Source: Marilutibacter chinensis
Lineage (GTDB): Bacteria; Pseudomonadota; Gammaproteobacteria; Xanthomonadales; Xanthomonadaceae
Length of the DNA: 64,000 bases
Direction: 5' to 3'
Assembly: GCF_021725675.1 (NCBI RefSeq)
Contig: NZ_JAKJPO010000003.1
Span: 124,001-188,000, forward strand
The position numbers were made by a program, and so were the translations under genes. Each line of letters begins with the position of its first letter. Position 1 is the first letter of the stretch. Under the pieces are notes generated by a model. The model saw nothing but the letters and a program-made list of their open reading frames with translations, did not search any database and was not told the DNA's origin. Below are positions 50,345 to 59,377 of this stretch, piece after piece.

Positions 50345-51814
50345 ATGCAGACCGCCACCAAGACGCCGAAGCGACTGCTCGTCGCCCTGACCCTGGCTGC
50401 CGCGTTCGGCGGCTTCGCCGCGACCGCGATCCGCGACGCGATGCAGACCCCGGCGCAGGCCGCAGCGCCGGTCGCCAGCGAACCCGCCACCTCGACTGCC
50501 GCGGCGCCGGCGACCGTCGGCGCGCTGCCGGCGGTGGTCGACGGCCAGCCGCTGCCGTCGCTGGCGCCGATGCTGGCGCGGGTCACCCCGGCGGTGGTCA
50601 GCGTGCACACCAAGCAGCGGGTGCGGGTCAGCCCGTTCGGCGGCGACCCGATCTTCCGGCGGATGTTCCCGGAGCTGACCCAGGAGCGGATCAACGAATC
50701 GCTCGGCTCGGGCGTGATCGTCGACGCGCAGCGCGGCTACATCCTGACCAACCACCACGTGATCGAGGGCGCCGACGAGGTGTCGGTGACGCTGGCCGAC
50801 GGTCGCACCCTGGCGGCGAACTTCGTCGGCTCCGATCCGGACACCGACGTCGCGGTGATGCAGGTGACCGCCGAGGATCTCGATGCGTTGCCGCTGGCGG
50901 CGACCGACACCCTGCGCGTAGGCGACTTCGTGGTGGCGGTCGGCAACCCGTTCGGGATCGGCCAGACGGTGACCTCGGGGATCGTGTCCGCGGTCGGCCG
51001 CTCCGGCCTGCGCGGGCTCGGCTTCCAGAACTTCATCCAGACCGACGCCTCGATCAACCCGGGCAATTCCGGCGGCGCGCTGGTCAACCTCAAGGGCGAA
51101 CTGGTCGGCATCAACACCGCCAGCTTCAATCCACGCGGCAGCATGGCCGGCAACATCGGCCTGAGCTTCGCGATCCCGACCGGACTGGCGCGCAGCATCA
51201 TGGACCAGCTGATCGCCAACGACGGCGTGGTGATCCGCGGCGCGTTCGGGGTCGAGACCCAGCCGGTCACCCGCCAGATCGCGCAGGGCCTGGGCCTGGA
51301 CGATGCGCGCGGCGCGCTGGTCAACCGGGTTTATTCCGGTTCCGCCGCAGCGGCCGCCGGGATCCAGGTCGGCGACGTGATCGTCGCCGCCGACGGCCAG
51401 CGCATCGACGGCCCCGACGCGCTGCGCAATTTCGAGGGCCTGCAGCCGGTCGGTTCGCGGGTCGCGCTCGACATCCGCCGCGACGGCGAGCCGCTGCGGT
51501 TGCAGGTGGCGCTGCGCGAACAGCCGCGCACCCTGGCCGGCGCCGATCTGGACGCACGCCTGCAGGGCGCGGTGTTCGCCGAGCTGCCCGAGCGCCTGCG
51601 CCAGGCCGGGGCGGATGGCGTGCTGGTCGAATCGGTCGCCGCGGGCAGCCGCGCGGCGGTGAACGGGCTGCGCGCGGGCGACGTGGTGGTTGCGGCCAAC
51701 AGCGGACGCTTCGACGACCTGCCGGGCTTCCGCGCCAGCTTCACGCGCGCTCCGGCACAGTTGGTACTCCGCGTCGTACGCGGCGGCCGCCCGTACAACG
51801 CCCTGATGCGCTGA
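50345..51814 (+). CDS. DegP/DegQ-type periplasmic serine endoprotease
   Basis: 489 residues: signal peptide (about 1-40, TATKTPKRLLVALTLAAAFGG), then a trypsin-like domain with the triad His138 (TNHHVIEG), Asp168 (DTDVAVM) and Ser242 (GNSGGALV), and two PDZ domains (about 290-390 and 400-489). It degrades or refolds damaged periplasmic proteins. DegP and DegQ cannot be separated by eye. ATG at 50345; ribosome site weak. The first gene of a stretch with envelope roles. Confidence 0.93.
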   Translation: MQTATKTPKRLLVALTLAAAFGGFAATAIRDAMQTPAQAAAPVASEPATSTAAAPATVGALPAVVDGQPLPSLAPMLARVTPAVVSVHTKQRVRVSPFGGDPIFRRMFPELTQERINESLGSGVIVDAQRGYILTNHHVIEGADEVSVTLADGRTLAANFVGSDPDTDVAVMQVTAEDLDALPLAATDTLRVGDFVVAVGNPFGIGQTVTSGIVSAVGRSGLRGLGFQNFIQTDASINPGNSGGALVNLKGELVGINTASFNPRGSMAGNIGLSFAIPTGLARSIMDQLIANDGVVIRGAFGVETQPVTRQIAQGLGLDDARGALVNRVYSGSAAAAAGIQVGDVIVAADGQRIDGPDALRNFEGLQPVGSRVALDIRRDGEPLRLQVALREQPRTLAGADLDARLQGAVFAELPERLRQAGADGVLVESVAAGSRAAVNGLRAGDVVVAANSGRFDDLPGFRASFTRAPAQLVLRVVRGGRPYNALMR

Positions 51815-51868
51815 GCGGCGATGCGCCGCGTGGCGCGCGATCACCCCACCGAGACCCAAGGAACCGTC

Positions 51869-52237
51869 ATGAGCCCCACCTCGACCGATTCGATGAAGAG
51901 CCACCTCGGCGAAGCCGGCAGCCACGTCAAGCAGGCCGCGCAGGATACCCACGAGGCGGTCCGCAACGCCGCCGGTGCCGCCGGCGAGGAACTCAGGCTC
52001 GGCCGCGCCAACGTCAAGGCGGACCTGGCCGACGGCGCGCTGGCCGGCCTGGCTGCGGCCGAGGAAGCCGGCAGCGCCGCGCGCGAGCAGATGGACGCGC
52101 TGATGGACAAGAGCCGCGACCTGATCGACAGCGCCGCCGAGCTGGTCCGCGAACGCCCGCTGGCCTCGTTCGGCGTCGCCTTCGCCGCCGGCTTCATCCT
52201 TGCCAAGCTCGCCAGCGGCAACAGCAACAACAAGTAA
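51869..52237 (+). CDS. YqjD/ElaB (DUF883)-type membrane-anchored protein
   Basis: 122 residues: a long amphipathic helix with Ala/Glu/Arg repeats (SHVKQAAQDTHEAVRNAAGAAGEELR), then the terminal membrane helix RERPLASFGVAFAAGFILAKLAS, characteristic of ElaB/YqjD/DUF883. E. coli YqjD binds ribosomes at the inner membrane in stationary phase. AAGGA precedes the ATG at 51869. Followed by yqjE- and yqjK-like genes. Confidence 0.88.
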   Translation: MSPTSTDSMKSHLGEAGSHVKQAAQDTHEAVRNAAGAAGEELRLGRANVKADLADGALAGLAAAEEAGSAAREQMDALMDKSRDLIDSAAELVRERPLASFGVAFAAGFILAKLASGNSNNK

Positions 52238-52244
52238 GCCGCGG

Positions 52245-52745
52245 GTGAGCGACGAGAACACCCGCTCCGGCGGCGGCGACGCCGGCGGGCCCGACCCTGG
52301 TGGCAGCCAGGATCGCGACGACGGACAGGCCGCGGGCAGGGCCGGCGTGGAACAGGCGCTGCGCGACATCGGCGGTGCCGGCCGCGACAGCGTCGGCGCG
52401 GCCGCCGACGCCGGGCGCGCATTGCGTGGCCTGCTGCTGGCCGATCTCGCCCTGGCCCGCAGCGCGCTCGGCCACGCACTGATCTGGATGGGGGTCGCGG
52501 TGGCGTTCGGCGGCGCCGCCTGCCTGTTGACGATGGGCGCGCTGATCGCGCTGCTGCAGGCGCTCGGGCTGTCCTGGCTGGCCGCGCTGTCGATCACTGC
52601 CGTCGCCTGCATCGCGGTCACCGCGCTGGGCGGCTGGCTGGCGGTGCGCTACCTGCGCCATACCGGCCTGGAGGCGACCCGCCGCCAGCTGCGCCGGCTC
52701 GGCATCGGCGACGACGACGATGGCGACGAGGCGCCGCACCCATGA
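52245..52745 (+). CDS. YqjE-like (phage-holin-family III / DUF1469) membrane protein
   Basis: 166 residues with GTG start at 52245 (7 bp after the previous stop). A disordered acidic/Gly-rich N-terminus is followed by a helical segment (RALRGLLLADLALARSALGHA) and two transmembrane helices (about 84-108, 112-138). This is the DUF1469 arrangement that follows YqjD. The stop overlaps the next gene (ATGA). Confidence 0.85.
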   Translation: MSDENTRSGGGDAGGPDPGGSQDRDDGQAAGRAGVEQALRDIGGAGRDSVGAAADAGRALRGLLLADLALARSALGHALIWMGVAVAFGGAACLLTMGALIALLQALGLSWLAALSITAVACIAVTALGGWLAVRYLRHTGLEATRRQLRRLGIGDDDDGDEAPHP

Positions 52746-53158
52746 GCTTCCGCACGCTGCAACGCCGGGTCGAACGTCGCGAGCGCCTGCTCGACGCGCG
52801 CATCGAACGCGTCCACGGTGCCGCCGATTCGCTGAAACGGAGCTGGCGTTCGGCATGGACGCCCGGACGCATCCTGATCGCCGGCCTGGTCAGCGGATTC
52901 GTCGCCGGCCGAGCCGAGCCGATGCGCTACGCGGCGCAGAGCGGCGATCTGGTGCGGCTGGTGTCGTTGATCTCGAACGTGTTCGCCTCCTTCGCGGCCG
53001 GCAACGCCGCCGAGGCCGCCGGCGAGGCGCGTTCCGAGGCCAGGGCAGGCGCCGAGGCGGGGGCGATGAAGGCCGCATCCGCGGCCGCGGCAGCATCGCC
53101 CGACGCAGCGGCATCCACGACGGCGCCTCCGGCTCCCGAGCGGATGCGGCGGGAATGA
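52742..53158 (+). CDS. YqjK-like protein
   Basis: 138 residues: a basic N-terminal helix (SFRTLQRRVERRERLLDARIERVHGAADSLKRSW), a hydrophobic segment (GRILIAGLVSGFVAGRAEP, about 41-59), then an Ala/Glu-rich, low-complexity tail ending PAPERMRRE. Place and pattern fit the third gene of the yqjDEK set. Coupled to both neighbours by ATGA overlaps. Confidence 0.75.
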   Translation: MSFRTLQRRVERRERLLDARIERVHGAADSLKRSWRSAWTPGRILIAGLVSGFVAGRAEPMRYAAQSGDLVRLVSLISNVFASFAAGNAAEAAGEARSEARAGAEAGAMKAASAAAAASPDAAASTTAPPAPERMRRE

Positions 53159-54267
53159 ACGCGACCGGCTCCGGGGAAGACGATCCGCCCGGATCGAGCC
53201 GGAGCGACGCGTCCCCACCGCTTCATCCGCCCCGCCCACGCTCGTCGCCGGCGATGCTGGTGCTGGCGACGCTGGGCATCGCCTTCACGCTGTGGGCGAC
53301 GCGGTCGCTGATCCTGCCGATCCTGCTGGCGATGTTCTTCGCCCTGATCGGCAATCCGGTCATCCGCGGGCTGCGGAGGATCTGGATTCCGCGCTTCCTG
53401 GCCGCATTGCTGGTGCTGCTCGGCGGAATCGCCGCCACCGGCCTGCTCGCCGGGCTGCTGATGGATCCGGCGGCGGAGTGGATGCGGCAGGTGCCGCGCG
53501 AGATGCAGCAGCTGGCACCGAAGCTGCGCGAACTGTCCAAGCCGGTGCAGGACGCCGGCAAGGTCGCCGAGAACATCGCGCGGGCCGCGGGCGGCGAGGA
53601 CGGCCGGCGGCGCGAGGTGGTCCGCACCGAGGTCAACGACCCCTACCGCTCGCTGACGGCCACGCCGAGGATGCTGGCCTCGGTGCTCGCGGTCGTGCTG
53701 TTGACGCTGTTCTTCATGGTCTACGGCGACAAGCTGGTGCGCAACGCGCTCGCGCTGCTGCCCGGCCATCACCAGAAGAAGGTGACGATCGAGATCCTGC
53801 AGTCGATCGAAGGCGAGGTCTCGCGCTACGTCTTCACCATCAGCGTGATCAATACGCTGATGGGCCTGGTGCTGGCCGGTTCGCTGTACCTGATCGGCGT
53901 GCCGCTGGCCGAAGCGCTGCTGTGGGGCACGATGGCGGCGATCCTGAACTTCGCGCCCTACGTCGGCCCGCTGGTCGGAATGCTGGTGATGCTGCTGATG
54001 GGCTTCGTCGCCTTCGACGACCTGTGGCAGTCGCTGCTTCCGGCCGGCCTGTACCTGCTGATCCACACCCTCGAGGGCCAGCTGATCACCCCGATCGTGC
54101 TCGGCCGGCGCATGCGGGTGTCGCCGCTGGTACTGATCCTCGCATTGATGCTGATGGGCTGGCTGTGGGGCGTCATCGGCCTGCTGCTGGCGGTCCCGCT
54201 GCTGGTATGCGTCAAGCTGGTGCTGGAACGCGTCGGCATGGACGGCTGGGCGCGGCTGCTGGAGTGA
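53155..54267 (+). CDS. AI-2E family transporter
   Basis: 370 residues with about eight helices. Family marks: LILPILLAMFFALIGNPVIRGLRRIWIPRFLAALLVLL, the periplasmic loop with QQLAPKLRELSKPVQDAGKVAENI, then TLFFMVYGDKLVRNALALLP, ISVINTLMGLVLAGSLYLIGVPLAEALLWGTMAAILNFAPYVGPL and GQLITPIVLGRRMRVSPLV. Members export autoinducer-2 or act as Na+/H+ antiporters; which applies here is unknown. Overlaps the yqjK-like stop. Confidence 0.93.
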   Translation: MNATGSGEDDPPGSSRSDASPPLHPPRPRSSPAMLVLATLGIAFTLWATRSLILPILLAMFFALIGNPVIRGLRRIWIPRFLAALLVLLGGIAATGLLAGLLMDPAAEWMRQVPREMQQLAPKLRELSKPVQDAGKVAENIARAAGGEDGRRREVVRTEVNDPYRSLTATPRMLASVLAVVLLTLFFMVYGDKLVRNALALLPGHHQKKVTIEILQSIEGEVSRYVFTISVINTLMGLVLAGSLYLIGVPLAEALLWGTMAAILNFAPYVGPLVGMLVMLLMGFVAFDDLWQSLLPAGLYLLIHTLEGQLITPIVLGRRMRVSPLVLILALMLMGWLWGVIGLLLAVPLLVCVKLVLERVGMDGWARLLE

Positions 54268-54327
54268 CCGCACGACCCGGGGTCGGCGACAGCGGCAGTT
54301 CGGATGCCTGCCGGTAGAATGGAGGCC

Positions 54328-55110
54328 ATGTCGGCCTGCATGTCCTTCCCCGTCAGCGCGATCACCCTCGACCTCGACGACACGCTGTGGCCATTCGCGC
54401 CAATCGGCGCCCGCATCGAGCGCGTGCTCGACGACTGGCTGCGCCGGCATTGTCCACGCACCGCCGAGCGCTTCCCGATCCCGGCGATGCGCGCGCTGCG
54501 CGAGCAGGTGTTCGCCGAGCGCACCGACCTCGCCCACGATTTCAGCCAGCTGCGCCGGCTGAGCCTGGCGCGGGCGATGGAGCTCAGCGGCGACGACCCG
54601 CTCCATGCCGACACCGCGTTCGAGGTGTTCTATGCCGAGCGCAACCGGGTCGAGTTCTACGACGACGCCGAGGCGGCGCTGGCGCGGTTGGCCGCGCGGG
54701 TGCCGGTCGCCGCCGTCAGCAACGGCAACGCCGACCTGGCGGTGATCGGCATCGGCCACCATTTCGCGTTCTCGCTCGGCGCGCGCGAGCACGGCGCGGC
54801 CAAGCCCGAGCCGAGCATCTTCCACGCCGCCTGCGAACGCCTGGGCCATGCACCCGGCCAGGTGTTGCACGTCGGCGACCATGCCGACCTCGACGTGGTC
54901 GGCGCCCACCGTGCCGGCCTGCGCAGCTGCTGGCTCAATCGACCCGGAGGCGACGGCGGGATCGCGCGCTGGCCGCACGCGGATCTGCGTCCGGATCTGG
55001 AATTCCCCACCCTCACGGCGCTGGCCGACTGGCTGGACGCGACCCAGCCGGCCCTCGCCCGCCCCGCGCCCCTTGCCGCCACGCCACCCCCGGAGTCCTG
55101 CCCCGCATGA
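54328..55110 (+). CDS. HAD-superfamily hydrolase, YigB-like
   Basis: 260 residues. Motif I is ITLDLDDTLWPF (nucleophile Asp), motif II VAAVSNGNADL, motif III Lys in GAAKPEPSIFHAACERLG, and motif IV VLHVGDHADLDVVGAHRAGL, with a helical cap. This fits FMN/haloacid phosphatases of the YigB group. The start is uncertain (ATG at 54304, 54319, 54328 or 54340); 54328 is a compromise. Its stop overlaps the aminopeptidase start (ATGA). Confidence 0.85.
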   Translation: MSACMSFPVSAITLDLDDTLWPFAPIGARIERVLDDWLRRHCPRTAERFPIPAMRALREQVFAERTDLAHDFSQLRRLSLARAMELSGDDPLHADTAFEVFYAERNRVEFYDDAEAALARLAARVPVAAVSNGNADLAVIGIGHHFAFSLGAREHGAAKPEPSIFHAACERLGHAPGQVLHVGDHADLDVVGAHRAGLRSCWLNRPGGDGGIARWPHADLRPDLEFPTLTALADWLDATQPALARPAPLAATPPPESCPA

Positions 55111-56480
55111 ACCTGCCCGACGGTTTCACCCTCGACGCCCACGACGCCCTGCCGCTGCAGGTGGCCACCCGCGCCGGCTTCGCCGAGTGGCAGCAGGCGC
55201 AGCCGGCAGCGGCACGCGCGTGGGCCGGTGCGCAGGGCTTCGACGGCTCGCCGGGCACGGCACTGGTGCTGCCGGACGCGGACGGCGGCATCGCCGGTGC
55301 GGTGCTCGGGGTCGAGGACATGCACGATCCGTGCGCCTACGGGCATGCCCCGTTCGCGCTGCCGGCACGCGACTGGACGCTGGCGACGCCGCTCGACGAA
55401 AGCCGCCGCGCGGCGCTTGAACTGGGTTGGGGCCTGGGCAGCTACCGCTTCACCCGCTACAAGGCGCCGCTGCGGGCGCCGGCGCGGCTGCAGGTCGCGG
55501 GCGCCGTGGGCGAAACCTTCGACGTGCTCGCCGCCTGCACCCGCGTGCGCGACCTGGTCAACACGCCGACCGAGGACATGGGCCCGGACCAGTTGGAAGC
55601 GGTCGCGCGCGAGATCGGCGAGCGCCACGGCGCGCAGGTCGAGGTGATCGCCGGCGACGCGCTGCTGGAGCAGAACTACCCGGCGATCCACGCGGTCGGC
55701 CGCGCCAGCCATCGCGCACCGCGACTGATCGCGCTGCACTGGGGCGACGAGGCCCATCCGCAGCTGGCCCTGGTCGGCAAGGGCGTGTGCTTCGACAGCG
55801 GCGGTCTCGACATCAAGCCGGCCGACGGCATGCGCAACATGAAGAAGGACATGGGCGGCGCCGCGCACGCGATCGCCCTGGCCGAGCTGGTGATGGCGCA
55901 GCGACTGCCGGTGCGGCTGAGCCTGCTGGTGCCGGCGGTCGAGAACAGTATCGGTCCGAACGCGTTCCGTCCCGGCGAGGTGATCGCGACCCGCGCCGGC
56001 ATCAGCGTCGAGATCGACAACACCGACGCCGAGGGGCGGATCGTGCTGTGCGATGCGCTGGTGCGTGCCGGCGAGCTGTCGCCGGACCTGATCGTCGACT
56101 TCGCGACCCTGACCGGCGCCGCCCGCATCGCGCTGGGCCCGGACCTGCCGGCGCTGTTCGCCAACGACGACGGCGTCGCCCAGGGCTGGCTCGACGCCGG
56201 CAGCGAGCTGCGCGACCCGGTCTGGCGGATGCCGCTGTGGCGTCCGTACCTGCGCTACCTGACCAGCGGCATCGCCGACCTGGCCAACGCCGGCTCGAAG
56301 ATGGCCGGCGCGGTCACCGCCGCACTGTACCTGGAGCGCTTCGTGCCGGCCGACCGGCCGTGGGCGCACCTGGACGTCTACGCATGGAACGACAACGCGC
56401 GGCCGGGTCGCCCGGCCGGCGGCGAAGCGCTGGGCCTTCGCAGCGCCTACGCGATGCTGAAGGCGCGTTACGGCGGCTGA
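55107..56480 (+). CDS. M17 leucyl aminopeptidase family protein
   Basis: 457 residues. The N-terminal domain is followed by the catalytic domain with two-metal ligands and catalytic residues: VGKGVCFDSGGLDIKPADGM (Lys and Asp), MKKDMGGAAHA, the signature NTDAEGRIVLCDAL (Asp, Glu, Arg), and ATLTGAARIALG. It removes N-terminal residues from peptides in the cytosol. The length is shorter than PepA and near that of the PepB-like group. Coupled with the HAD gene. Confidence 0.94.
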   Translation: MNLPDGFTLDAHDALPLQVATRAGFAEWQQAQPAAARAWAGAQGFDGSPGTALVLPDADGGIAGAVLGVEDMHDPCAYGHAPFALPARDWTLATPLDESRRAALELGWGLGSYRFTRYKAPLRAPARLQVAGAVGETFDVLAACTRVRDLVNTPTEDMGPDQLEAVAREIGERHGAQVEVIAGDALLEQNYPAIHAVGRASHRAPRLIALHWGDEAHPQLALVGKGVCFDSGGLDIKPADGMRNMKKDMGGAAHAIALAELVMAQRLPVRLSLLVPAVENSIGPNAFRPGEVIATRAGISVEIDNTDAEGRIVLCDALVRAGELSPDLIVDFATLTGAARIALGPDLPALFANDDGVAQGWLDAGSELRDPVWRMPLWRPYLRYLTSGIADLANAGSKMAGAVTAALYLERFVPADRPWAHLDVYAWNDNARPGRPAGGEALGLRSAYAMLKARYGG

Positions 56481-56621
56481 TTCCACCCACCGCCACGGCC
56501 GGGACCGCCCGTTCCGCACGGGCAGGGCGCGGATCGCGGCGGGCCTCCCCCGCCACGGCCCGGGCGACGGCAATCGCAGGTCACGCCGATGGCGGCACCT
56601 CCCGGCGCGGCCCTGGCCCGC

Positions 56622-57527
56622 TCAGCCCGGCGGCCGCGCCGGCAGCTCCAGCGGCGGCAAACCGAGGATCCAGTCGCGCAGGGTTGCCAGCCAGCAGTCC
56701 TCCAGCCGCGTCTGCGGATACACCAGGTGGAACGGCGCAGCCTCCAGCTCCGGTCCGAACGGGCTGCGCAGCGAACCGGCGCGCAGCTCATCGGCGACCA
56801 GCGCCAGGCTCATCAGGGCGACCCCCTGGCCGGCGAGCGCCGCGGAGATGGTGTGGGTCTCGTCGGAGAACACCGGGCCGGCCTCGGCGTCCAGGCCCGA
56901 CACCCGTGCCCGCGCCTGCCACACCCGCCAGTCCACCGGCGCACTGCGCGAGCCCGGCGGCGCGAAATGCAGCAGGGTGTGGCGCGGCAACTGGTGCGGA
57001 TCGTCGAGGTCCAGCCGCGGGCTGCAGACCGGCGCGAATACGTTGTCGAACAGCTTGTACGCGACCAACCCCGGCCAACGCCCATGCCCGTAGCGGATCG
57101 CGGCGTCGGCCTCGACCCCATCGAGCGCGACCGGCTCATGCGAGACGTGGATGCGCAGGTCGAGATCGGCGCAGGCCTCGCGCAGTTGCGGCAGCCGCGG
57201 CACCAGCCAGCGCGAGGCCACCGCAGGGGTCGCGCTGAGGGTCAGGCTGCGGCGTTGCGGCGTGCGCACGCGTTCGACCGCCTCCGCGATGCTGCCGAAG
57301 GCGCCGCCCAGCACTCACTGCAGTTCCGCACCCGGCGGCGTGATCAGCAACTGCCGCGGCCGGCGCACGAACAGCGCCAGACCAAGTTCGTCCTCGAGCT
57401 GGCGGACCTGGTGGCTGATCGCCGCCGGGGTCACCGACAGCTCCTCGGCGGCACGCTTGGCGCTGCCCAGGCGGGCGGCGGCCTCGAATGCGCGCAGCGA
57501 GGACAGCGAGGGCAAGCGTCGACTCAT
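56622..57527 (-). pseudogene. LysR (GcvA-like) regulator broken by an in-frame stop
   Basis: The winged helix (codons 1-70, MSRRLPSLSSLRAFEAAARLGSAKRAAEELSVTPAAISHQVRQLEDELG) ends GAELQ. It is followed at 57315-57317 by TGA, and the same frame then goes on with VLGGAFGSIAEAVERVR and a complete effector-binding domain (230 residues). Intact GcvA-like proteins read across this point without a gap, so a single base change (for example CGA to TGA) explains it. The N-terminal fragment alone is a 70-residue DNA-binding piece; the C-terminal part could restart at the GTG at 57312-57314. It is divergent from azoR, its probable target. Recheck for a sequencing error. Confidence 0.85.
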
Positions 57528-57646
57528 GATTGAATTTTTCTCATCTATTCAAGAAGAAAATATCGTTTGTCGCCCAATACTGCTGGACCTATCGTGTGCG
57601 CCATGGCTAAACGCCGTCAATGATCCTAACTCAAGGAGGTGACCCG
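57528..57646. promoter_or_regulatory. Divergent LysR-azoR control region
   Basis: 119 bp, much lower in G+C than the surroundings. ATTTTTCT...AGAAGAAAAT (about 57534-57560) is an imperfect inverted repeat that could be the LysR operator. AAGGAGGTGA before the azoR ATG is a near-perfect anti-16S match. Confidence 0.5.
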
Positions 57647-58348
57647 ATGATCCGTCTGCTGCACCTCGATGCCAGCGCCCGCCCCGGCCGCCGTGGCGTC
57701 GATCCGCATGGCTCGTACAGCCGAGCACTGAGCCATCGCTTCGTCAGCCGCTGGCGCGCCACGCGCCCGGACGACCCGGTCCGCTATCGCGACCTGGGCG
57801 CCGCGCCGCCGCGCCTGGTCGACCACGACTGGATACGCGCCGAGTTCACTCCGCACGACAGGCGCGACGCGCAGATGCACGCCCGCCTGGCCGAGAGCAA
57901 TGCCCTGGTCGACGAGCTGATCGACAGCGACCTGCTGGTGATCGGCGCGCCGCTGTACAACTTCGGCATGCCGGCGCCGCTGAAGGCCTGGGTCGACAGC
58001 ATCGTGCGGATCGGCCGCACCGTCGTCTTCGACCCCTCGCGCGGCGATGATCCGTACGTGCCGCTGCTGATCGACCGGCCGCGGCGCGTGGTCGTCCTTT
58101 CCTCGCGCGGCGGTCATGGCATGGACGCGGGCGGTCCGCTGGCGCATATGAACCATCTGGAGCCGCACCTGCGCACCGCGCTGGGCTTCATCGGCATCCA
58201 TGACGTCCGCTGCGTCGCGGTGGAGAACGAGGAGTTCGGCGGCGAACGTCTGGCCGCCTCGGTCGCGGCGGCGAACGCCGGGGTCGACGCGCTGGTCGAC
58301 ACCCTGCTGTCGGAAGCCGCCACATCGCCGGTACCGGTGGCAGCCTGA
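57647..58348 (+). CDS. azoR: FMN-dependent NADH-azoreductase
   Basis: 233 residues of the flavodoxin-like quinone/azo reductase family. FMN-phosphate binding: DASARPGRRGVDPHGSYSR with the SxSR-type end. Then the FMN-face segment VIGAPLYNFGMPAPLKAWVDSIVRIGRTVVF and VVVLSSRGG are typical of AzoR. It reduces quinones and azo dyes with two hydride transfers. The very strong ribosome site (AAGGAGGTGA, 4-5 bases before ATG) suggests high translation. The divergent regulator is broken, so expression may be off its usual control. Confidence 0.92.
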   Translation: MIRLLHLDASARPGRRGVDPHGSYSRALSHRFVSRWRATRPDDPVRYRDLGAAPPRLVDHDWIRAEFTPHDRRDAQMHARLAESNALVDELIDSDLLVIGAPLYNFGMPAPLKAWVDSIVRIGRTVVFDPSRGDDPYVPLLIDRPRRVVVLSSRGGHGMDAGGPLAHMNHLEPHLRTALGFIGIHDVRCVAVENEEFGGERLAASVAAANAGVDALVDTLLSEAATSPVPVAA

Positions 58349-58351
58349 GCA

Positions 58352-58470
58352 GCGATTCCCGGGCTGCGCCCGGGAATCCCCAAAGTTCGTTTCGCGAACC
58401 ATGGACCTCGCCGTTGCGCTTTCGCATCCCCATTCGCGCTGCGCGCGAATCGCCCCCTGACTCAGGGGGG
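58352..58470 (+). repeat. Dispersed ~119-bp repeat, copy B
   Basis: Nested short palindromes: TTCCCGGGCTGCGCCCGGGAA, GTTCG-TTT-CGAAC-type, ATTCGCGCTGCGCGCGAAT and CCCCCTGACTCAGGGGG. It is followed by copy C in the same orientation. The element begins 4 bases after the azoR stop. Confidence 0.85.
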
Positions 58471-58471
58471 A

Positions 58472-58590
58472 GCGATACCCGGCCGGGCCCGGATATCTCC
58501 CAAGGTTTGCTGCGCAAACCTTGGGCCCCACCGTTGCGCCTCCACACCCCCATTCGCGCTGCGCGCGAATCGCCCCCTGACTCAGGGGGC
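58472..58590 (+). repeat. Dispersed ~119-bp repeat, copy C
   Basis: Same layout as copy B; the second half (CCCCATTCGCGCTGCG onward to CTGACTCAGGGGG) is identical over more than 40 bp, while the first half differs (CCGGCCGGGCCCGG in place of CCCGGGCTGCGCCCGGG). It fills most of the 348-bp gap 58349-58696; the last 100 bp hold no gene. A third copy is inverted at 1797-1912. Confidence 0.85.
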
Positions 58591-58696
58591 TAGCCTCCGT
58601 GATGAAGGACTGGTCGCGGCTGACGCCGCTCCTGCGGCCGCACCCGAGTTCCGCCGCACGTCCCGCCCATCCCTGCGGTCAACCCCCTGCGCCCCC

Positions 58697-59362
58697 CTAC
58701 AACCAGCCCTTCTGGCGGGCCAGGCGGAAGGCCTCGATGCGATTGCCGACACCGAGCTTGCCGATCGCCTCGGACAGGTAGTTGCGCACGGTTCCCGGCG
58801 ACAGGTTCAGGCGTTCGGCGATGCCGCCGGCCGACAGGCCCTCGCCCGCCAGGCGCAGCACCTGGCGCTCTCGGTCGTTGAGCGGATCATGCTCGCCCCA
58901 GGCCTCGAGCGCGAGCTCGGGGTCGATCGCGCGGCCGCCTGCATGGACCTTGCGCAGGGCCTCGGCCAGTTGCTCGGCCGGCGCGTCCTTGAGCAGGTAG
59001 CCGGTGACGCCGGCATCCAGCGCACGCCGCAGGTAGCCGGCGCGGGCGAAGGTGGTCACGATCACCACCCGCGTCTTCAGTTCATGCCGGTGCACGCGCT
59101 GGGCCAGTTCGAGTCCGGTCAGGCCGGGCATCTCGATGTCGGTGACCAGCACGTCGGGCGCATGCCGCTGCAACGCCCGCCACGCGGCCTCGCCGTCGGC
59201 GACGGCGGCCACCACCTCGATGTCGGCCTCCATGCCCAGCAGCGCCGCGAGCGCGCCGCGCAGCATCGCCTGGTCTTCAGCCAGCAGCACGCGAATCGTG
59301 GAGGCCGCGGTCGTCGTCACGCCTTCATCCAAACCGTCCCGGAACTGTCCCGACGATGACAT
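58697..59362 (-). CDS. NarL/DesR-type response regulator
   Basis: 221 residues. Receiver domain: VLLAEDQAMLRGALAALL with acidic pair, phospho-acceptor Asp75 (VLVTDIEMPG), switch Thr in VVIVTTFA, and the Lys in GYLLKDAPAEQLAEALR. The LuxR-type helix-turn-helix is LNDRERQVLRLAGEGLSAGGIAERLNLSPGTVRNYLSEAIGKLG. ATG at 59362 was taken; a GTG at 59320 would start closer to the family norm (IRVLLAEDQ). It is the partner of the kinase 15 bp upstream. Probable target: the ABC genes upstream of both. Confidence 0.93.
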   Translation of the reverse strand: MSSSGQFRDGLDEGVTTTAASTIRVLLAEDQAMLRGALAALLGMEADIEVVAAVADGEAAWRALQRHAPDVLVTDIEMPGLTGLELAQRVHRHELKTRVVIVTTFARAGYLRRALDAGVTGYLLKDAPAEQLAEALRKVHAGGRAIDPELALEAWGEHDPLNDRERQVLRLAGEGLSAGGIAERLNLSPGTVRNYLSEAIGKLGVGNRIEAFRLARQKGWL

Positions 59363-59377
59363 CAGCGCGCCGTCGGC

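Noticed and set aside
57315..57317. TGA read as selenocysteine in the LysR gene
   Set aside because: LysR proteins have no cysteine or selenocysteine at this place and no SECIS-like hairpin was seen; a nonsense change is simpler.
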